Shown here one piece after another: positions 12,989 to 15,900 of a stretch of DNA of 15,900 nt. The stretch covers positions 1 through 15,900 of the forward strand of contig JAEYTP010000072.1 in assembly GCA_023433945.1 (NCBI GenBank), given 5' to 3'. This DNA comes from Bacillota bacterium (lineage in GTDB: Bacteria; Bacillota; Clostridia; Acetivibrionales; DSM-1351). How positions within the stretch are numbered: position 1 is the stretch's first letter; each line of letters begins with the position of its first letter. The notes beneath the pieces were generated by a model. It did no database searches, was not told the DNA's origin, and was given only the letters and a program-made list of their open reading frames with translations. The position numbers were made by a program, and so were the translations under genes.

Positions 12989-13696
12989 TTATTCATTGAC
13001 TAAATAAGTAGCACACAAATCCTGCATGGCATGTAAAAGAATAGTAGGAAGAATCGAGCCGAAGGCTATTGTAAATATCCCAAATACTAGGCCGAGTATC
13101 ATTGGCTTGACAGCTTCCATTATCCCCTGATATAAGTGACCGATCCCAAAAATCAGTGTAGATACTCCCAGTATCAAAAACAGGTTCATGCCTGGAAATA
13201 ACTGACCCATCAGGGAAAAGAAGAATCCACGAAAGATGAGTTCTTCAGTAAATCCAGCAGTAATAGCCGTTGCAAACCACACTCTTTTCTCTTTCTTAGT
13301 TATCGGCAGCATAACCTTGATTTCATCTGGAATTTGCTGACTTATATTGACCTTTTTAATAGCATTTATTTTCAGCGCCACTATTGAATAGGCAAGATAT
13401 ACAAAATACAGTAAGCCCAATACCAGGGAAATGTAAAACAACCAGGTAATGTTGCTAGGCTTAATCCAACACAAGCCCATATCCTCCATGGTATAATCCT
13501 CTGTCAGTATAAGGGCTAATATCATACCGGCTGGAATCCAGAGCCCAATCATCAGCCTTTTATACAATTCTGTTTTTGGAGTCTTTCCCTCGATGATGGA
13601 CTTCATGATTTTTTTATAGCGGGTAAGTCCCCACCATGACTCAAATACTACAAAATACAACAAAAACAATGCAAACCATATCCATTGAACTCCCAT
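12989..13696 (-). CDS. CPBP (Abi/CAAX-like) intramembrane metalloprotease
   Basis: 235 residues with about six to eight membrane spans (for example 3-20, 48-64, 84-105, and four in the C-terminal half). The three signature motifs of the CPBP/Abi family are intact: E151-E152-x3-R156 (EELIFRG), FGIGH with H187, and H222-x3-D226 (LLHAMQD). The Rce1/CPBP family contains prenyl-protein proteases in eukaryotes and bacteriocin self-immunity or peptide-maturation proteins in Firmicutes. No bacteriocin gene is visible here. Its AAAGGGG site overlaps the stop of the ribbon-helix-helix gene, and 12 bases separate the two genes, so they form a bicistronic operon in which the regulator comes first. Confidence 0.9.
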   Translation of the reverse strand: MGVQWIWFALFLLYFVVFESWWGLTRYKKIMKSIIEGKTPKTELYKRLMIGLWIPAGMILALILTEDYTMEDMGLCWIKPSNITWLFYISLVLGLLYFVYLAYSIVALKINAIKKVNISQQIPDEIKVMLPITKKEKRVWFATAITAGFTEELIFRGFFFSLMGQLFPGMNLFLILGVSTLIFGIGHLYQGIMEAVKPMILGLVFGIFTIAFGSILPTILLHAMQDLCATYLVNE

Positions 13697-13708
13697 ATGC
13701 CACCCCTT

Positions 13709-14089
13709 TTAATCCTGTTTCGTATTAATCAGCTTTTTTATTTCTGAAGAAGCATTTATAATCCCATATACCTTTACTGCTTCTAATGTCTCTTTGAACA
13801 AGTCAACAGTAACATCTTCATCTATAATCAATAATCCCACAAGCTTAAGATTGAGTTTCCTTCCACTATTACGCATCTTCTCGAGCTCATTGCAGTCAAA
13901 CTTGGCCATACCAAAGACGCTCATATCTGAAGTAATCTTTTTTAGCTCATAAGAATGGGCATTGATCTGATTTCGAATGGCTGTCCTAATAAAATCGGAA
14001 CGATTGGTGTAGAAGCACTGTTCTACCAGCAAGTCTATGTTACCCAGGTCCATAGCACCAATGTTGATAGTAATTTTCTCTGTATCCAT
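13709..14089 (-). CDS. Ribbon-helix-helix (CopG-like) transcriptional regulator
   Basis: 126 residues. The N-terminal ~45 form the ribbon-helix-helix fold: strand KITINIG, helix 1 (LGNIDLLVEQ), the loop CFYTNRSDFI, and helix 2 (RTAIRNQI), in which NRSDFIR is the usual RHH turn. The remaining 80 residues alternate strands and helices (LNLKLVGLLIIDEDVTVDLF) and may sense a ligand or mediate oligomers; I do not recognise that part. The ATG at 14089 lies six bases from GGGGAGG; an in-frame start from 14173 is rejected because it would begin in the promoter. It heads an operon with the CPBP protease. A tandem 11-bp repeat in its leader is a possible autoregulatory binding site. Confidence 0.83.
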   Translation of the reverse strand: MDTEKITINIGAMDLGNIDLLVEQCFYTNRSDFIRTAIRNQINAHSYELKKITSDMSVFGMAKFDCNELEKMRNSGRKLNLKLVGLLIIDEDVTVDLFKETLEAVKVYGIINASSEIKKLINTKQD

Positions 14090-14102
14090 ATGTAACCTCC
14101 CC

Positions 14103-14129
14103 ATACCATCTACATACCATCTACATACC
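14103..14129. repeat. 11-bp tandem repeat in the RHH-CPBP leader
   Basis: ATACCATCTAC occurs twice head to tail (14103-14113, 14114-14124), followed by ATACC (14125-14129). It lies between the predicted -10 and the ribosome-binding site of the RHH gene. An inverted GTAGAT lies at 14162-14167 next to the -35. One helical turn of spacing is what cooperative RHH dimers often use. Confidence 0.8.
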
Positions 14130-14144
14130 TTCCCAACAGATGAT

Positions 14145-14173
14145 ATGGTACTACAACGATAGTAGATTGTCAA
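14145..14173 (-). promoter_or_regulatory. Sigma-A promoter of the RHH-CPBP operon
   Basis: On the minus strand a perfect TTGACA (14173-14168) is 17 bases from TACCAT (14150-14145), four of six in the -10. Transcription would begin near 14138 and give a leader of about 50 bases containing the 11-bp repeats. Confidence 0.7.
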
Positions 14174-14245
14174 TCTATTCCAGTAATATATTGGCAGTTT
14201 TTCGGTAGAGGACAGTCCATGGGATTTTCATTCAGAAAAATACGC

Positions 14246-14280
14246 AAAAACAACAAAAGCTCCTGAAATCAGGAGCTTTT
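14246..14280 (-). terminator. Bidirectional-looking terminator of the tRNA operon
   Basis: AAAAGCTCCTGA (14255-14266) and TCAGGAGCTTTT (14269-14280) are perfect reverse complements with a two-base centre. On the minus strand the stem is followed by TTTTGTTGTTTTTG. It lies about 27 bases past tRNA-Cys. Confidence 0.92.
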
Positions 14281-14306
14281 ATTGTATCACATATATTGTG
14301 ATGATT

Positions 14307-14381
14307 TGGAGGCGCCACCCAGACTTGAACTGGGGAATAAAAGTTTTGCAGACTTCTGCCTTACCACTTGGCTATGGCGCC
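14307..14381 (-). tRNA. tRNA-Cys (GCA)
   Basis: A full cloverleaf reads on the minus strand. The acceptor GGCGCCA pairs with TGGCGCC; the anticodon loop CTGCAAA gives GCA; the T-loop is TTCAAGT; the 3' CCA is encoded. Last gene of the five-tRNA operon. Confidence 0.96.
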
Positions 14382-14386
14382 AGATG

Positions 14387-14423
14387 TTTTGAAACAGACA
14401 ACTATAAGTTCTCTGTTTCAAAA
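14387..14423. repeat. 12-bp perfect hairpin in the tRNA-Gly/tRNA-Cys spacer
   Basis: TTTTGAAACAGA (14387-14398) and TCTGTTTCAAAA (14412-14423) are exact reverse complements with a 13-base loop, filling nearly the whole 42-base spacer. On the minus strand the arm ends directly at the tRNA-Gly CCA. No U-run follows, so a processing stem is more likely than a terminator. Confidence 0.75.
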
Positions 14424-14498
14424 TGGAGCGGGTTACGAGATTTGAACTCGCGACTTTCACCTTGGCAAGGTGACACTCTACCGCTGAGTTAAACCCGC
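14424..14498 (-). tRNA. tRNA-Gly (GCC)
   Basis: The cloverleaf reads on the minus strand. The acceptor GCGGGTT pairs with AACCCGC; the anticodon loop TTGCCAA gives GCC; the T-loop is TTCAAAT; CCA is encoded. Confidence 0.96.
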
Positions 14499-14503
14499 AT
14501 GTT

Positions 14504-14528
14504 AGGATTTCCGATAAACAAAAATCCT
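14504..14528. repeat. 7-bp hairpin in the tRNA-Phe/tRNA-Gly spacer
   Basis: AGGATTT (14504-14510) and AAATCCT (14522-14528) are reverse complements around an 11-base loop. A possible processing stem, weaker than the one before tRNA-Cys. Confidence 0.5.
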
Positions 14529-14531
14529 TTT

Positions 14532-14607
14532 TGGTGCCCAGAGTCGGAATCGAACCAACGACACAGGGATTTTCAGTCCCTTGCTCTACCGACTGAGCTA
14601 TCTGGGC
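14532..14607 (-). tRNA. tRNA-Phe (GAA)
   Basis: The cloverleaf reads on the minus strand. The acceptor GCCCAGA pairs with TCTGGGC; the anticodon loop CTGAAAA gives GAA; the T-loop is TTCGATT; ACCA is encoded at the 3' end. Only four bases separate it from tRNA-Asp. Confidence 0.96.
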
Positions 14608-14611
14608 AAAT

Positions 14612-14688
14612 TGGCGACCCGGAAGGGGCTCGAACCCTCGACCTCCAGCGTGACAGGCTGGCATTCTAACCAACTGAACTACCGGGCC
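14612..14688 (-). tRNA. tRNA-Asp (GTC)
   Basis: The cloverleaf reads on the minus strand. The acceptor GGCCCGG pairs with CCGGGTC (one G-U); the anticodon loop CTGTCAC gives GTC; the T-loop is TTCGAGC; GCCA is encoded at the 3' end. Confidence 0.96.
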
Positions 14689-14696
14689 AATTATAT

Positions 14697-14804
14697 CGCT
14701 AACGGAAACTTGGTGGGAACTATAGGGCTCGAACCTATGACCCTCTGCTTGTAAGGCAGATGCTCTCCCAGCTGAGCTAAGCTCCCAAGGAATTTCCGTG
14801 AGCG
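14697..14804. repeat. Long-range inverted repeat enclosing tRNA-Val
   Basis: CGCTAACGGAAA (14697-14708) and TTTCCGTGAGCG (14793-14804) pair at 11 of 12 positions and flank tRNA-Val exactly. The right arm starts at about the predicted 5' end of the operon transcript. Confidence 0.65.
14711..14786 (-). tRNA. tRNA-Val (TAC)
   Basis: The cloverleaf reads on the minus strand. The acceptor GGGAGCT pairs with AGTTCCC (one wobble); the anticodon loop CTTACAA gives TAC; the T-loop is TTCGAGC; ACCA is encoded. First gene of the operon. Confidence 0.96.
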
Positions 14805-14813
14805 ACAATTGAT

Positions 14814-14842
14814 AGTATACAAAAAAAGTGTTTTAAAGTCAA
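14814..14842 (-). promoter_or_regulatory. Sigma-A promoter of the tRNA operon
   Basis: On the minus strand TTGACT (14842-14837), a 17-base spacer and TATACT (14819-14814) each match five of six consensus bases. Upstream A/T runs (about 14843-14870) could serve as an UP element. The start would be near 14807, some 20 bases before tRNA-Val. Confidence 0.85.
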
Positions 14843-14971
14843 CAACTTTTTTGTTAAAATAAAAAAATTATTCTTATCATACTTCACTATACTCTATTTT
14901 TCATACATTTGCGAATGAGTTTAAAATAAATATTAATGCTGTTAATTAGCTATATCACAGGCATTTCATGG

Positions 14972-15850
14972 TTATTTTATGGCTTTTTTGACCAACTCTT
15001 CCAAATCCTCGTGCGTGAAGTTATACTTTTTGTTACAGAAATGACAGTTTAATTCTGCCCCTTGCTTATCTTGGAGAATTTCAAGCAAATCTTCTTTCCC
15101 GAGGCTAATGAGATTTCTCTCCATTCTATCTCTTGAGCAATTGCATACAAATGCGCATGGAACAGTTTCAACTACCTTTGGTGATAATCCCTCTAAAAGC
15201 ATTTCTAGAATTCCTTCGGGGGTTGTGCCATCAGCTAGCAGCTTAGAGATAGACGGAAATCCAATAAGCTTTTCCTCAAGCTTTTGAACTGTATCTTCCT
15301 CAGCACCCGGCATAAGCTGAATAATAAATCCACCTGCACTTTTTACCCCATTTGAATCTACCAATACACCAAGAGCAACTGTTGATGGTACCTGCTCACT
15401 AGTTGCATAATAATAAGTCAAGTCATCAGCAATCTCCCCAGAAACAAGGTCTGAAAAACCTATATAGGGTTCTTTGAGCCCCAAATCCTTGATAACATTA
15501 ATATAACCAAACCCAACTGCTGTGCGTATATCCAGCTTACCTCTCTCATTCAGTGGCAGATCAACAACAGGGTTATGAACATATCCTCTTACGTTTGCCT
15601 TTGAATCTGAGGCCACTACAATGCCTCCAAGAGGGCCATCTCCTCTTATTTGAACAGTTAGCTTATCTTTTTCACCCTTTAGCATTCTTGACATCATAGC
15701 AGCAGCTGTCAAGGTTCTGCCTAATGCTGCAGTGGCAACAGGAGAGAGCTGATGAACATTAGCTGCCTCTTGCACAAGGTTTGTTGAAACACATGCAAAT
15801 GCTCTTAACGTTCCTTCAGCCGCAGTCATTCTAACGATATAATCCTTCAT
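14972..15850 (-). CDS. hslO: Redox-regulated chaperonin Hsp33
   Basis: A cytosolic holdase chaperone activated by oxidative unfolding; it protects proteins from aggregation under combined oxidative and heat stress. 292 residues, the usual length. The N-terminal core contains GRTLTAAAMMSRMLKG and VQIRGDGPLGG. The C-terminal zinc switch has CNC (C236, C238) and CHFC (C269, C272), the four conserved cysteines that bind zinc when reduced. An extra C232 lies four residues before the switch. The ATG at 15850 lies six bases from GAGGAG. A strong hairpin ends only 23 bases upstream, which leaves no room for a separate promoter between it and the start codon. No clear terminator is seen downstream, where about 95 A/T-rich bases lead to the tRNA promoter region. 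Confidence 0.96.
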   Translation of the reverse strand: MKDYIVRMTAAEGTLRAFACVSTNLVQEAANVHQLSPVATAALGRTLTAAAMMSRMLKGEKDKLTVQIRGDGPLGGIVVASDSKANVRGYVHNPVVDLPLNERGKLDIRTAVGFGYINVIKDLGLKEPYIGFSDLVSGEIADDLTYYYATSEQVPSTVALGVLVDSNGVKSAGGFIIQLMPGAEEDTVQKLEEKLIGFPSISKLLADGTTPEGILEMLLEGLSPKVVETVPCAFVCNCSRDRMERNLISLGKEDLLEILQDKQGAELNCHFCNKKYNFTHEDLEELVKKAIK

Positions 15851-15872
15851 AGTTATCTCCTCTTAAATTGAA

Positions 15873-15899
15873 AGCCCCGATATATAAATATATCGGGGC
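15873..15899 (-). terminator. Strong hairpin directly upstream of hslO (terminator or leader element)
   Basis: GCCCCGATATAT (15874-15885) and ATATATCGGGGC (15888-15899) are perfect reverse complements with a two-base centre. On the minus strand it is followed by TTTCAATTT. It may terminate the gene upstream of the window edge, or be a partial-readthrough or leader element for hslO. Confidence 0.65.
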
Positions 15900-15900
15900 A

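Noticed and set aside
12955..14173. RHH-CPBP pair as a toxin-antitoxin module
   Set aside because: The second gene is an intramembrane protease with a full catalytic motif set and is not a known toxin type; the operon order and size do not match a classical RHH antitoxin with a small toxin.
14287..14808. A 173-codon minus-strand open frame and a 64-codon plus-strand frame across the tRNA cluster
   Set aside because: Both are translations of tRNA genes; runs such as SSAGRASALQAEGHRFEP are typical artefacts of reading tRNAs as protein.

Overview
The window looks like an ordinary stretch of chromosome from a low-GC, anaerobic, spore-forming Firmicute of class Clostridia. Three lines of evidence support this: Shine-Dalgarno sites of the GGAGG/AGGGG type with A/T-rich codon use and spacers; a Rex NADH/NAD+ repressor, typical of fermentative Gram-positives; and the spore-cortex amidase CwlD together with a CsaB-type pyruvyl transferase, which points to an SLH/S-layer cell wall. 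A cellulolytic-clostridia-like (cluster III) relative is a guess from protein flavour, not a demonstrated placement.

Layout. At the left edge is the 5' end of an EF-G-like translation GTPase (minus). Divergent from it is a two-gene aromatic operon: DAHP synthase (aroF, type I-beta) overlapping prephenate dehydrogenase with an ACT domain (tyrA), closed by a terminator at about 2661-2693. Convergent to that is rex (minus), with a near-perfect sigma-A promoter that overlaps a Rex-like operator. A divergent 746-residue protein follows, a GT4 glycosyltransferase fused to a CsaB pyruvyl transferase; its 3' end overlaps a convergent ABC-F ATPase gene.

From about 5.9 kb to the right edge every gene is on the minus strand. 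In transcription order (right to left) they are: hslO (Hsp33); a five-tRNA operon Val-Asp-Phe-Gly-Cys; a ribbon-helix-helix regulator and CPBP membrane protease pair; a SAM methyltransferase; a GNAT acetyltransferase; a response regulator with a variant GGDEF domain (GGDDF); a four-to-five-TM membrane protein translationally coupled to a HEAT-like helical-repeat protein; cwlD with a candidate forespore (sigma-G-like) promoter; and the ABC-F gene with its own extended -10 promoter.

Several small coding starts were moved downstream to the ATG with a good ribosome-binding site: aroF 536, tyrA 1551, rex 3333, membrane protein 10258, response regulator 11311, acetyltransferase 12007, methyltransferase 12921, RHH 14089.

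I see no prophage, transposon, CRISPR array or clear new defence system. The most unusual features are small non-coding ones: an 18-bp phased repeat array beside the response-regulator gene, an 11-bp tandem repeat in the leader of the RHH-CPBP operon, a long-range stem that encloses tRNA-Val, an inverted repeat in the aroF leader, and a terminator-like hairpin that sits inside the coding end of the opposing ABC-F gene.
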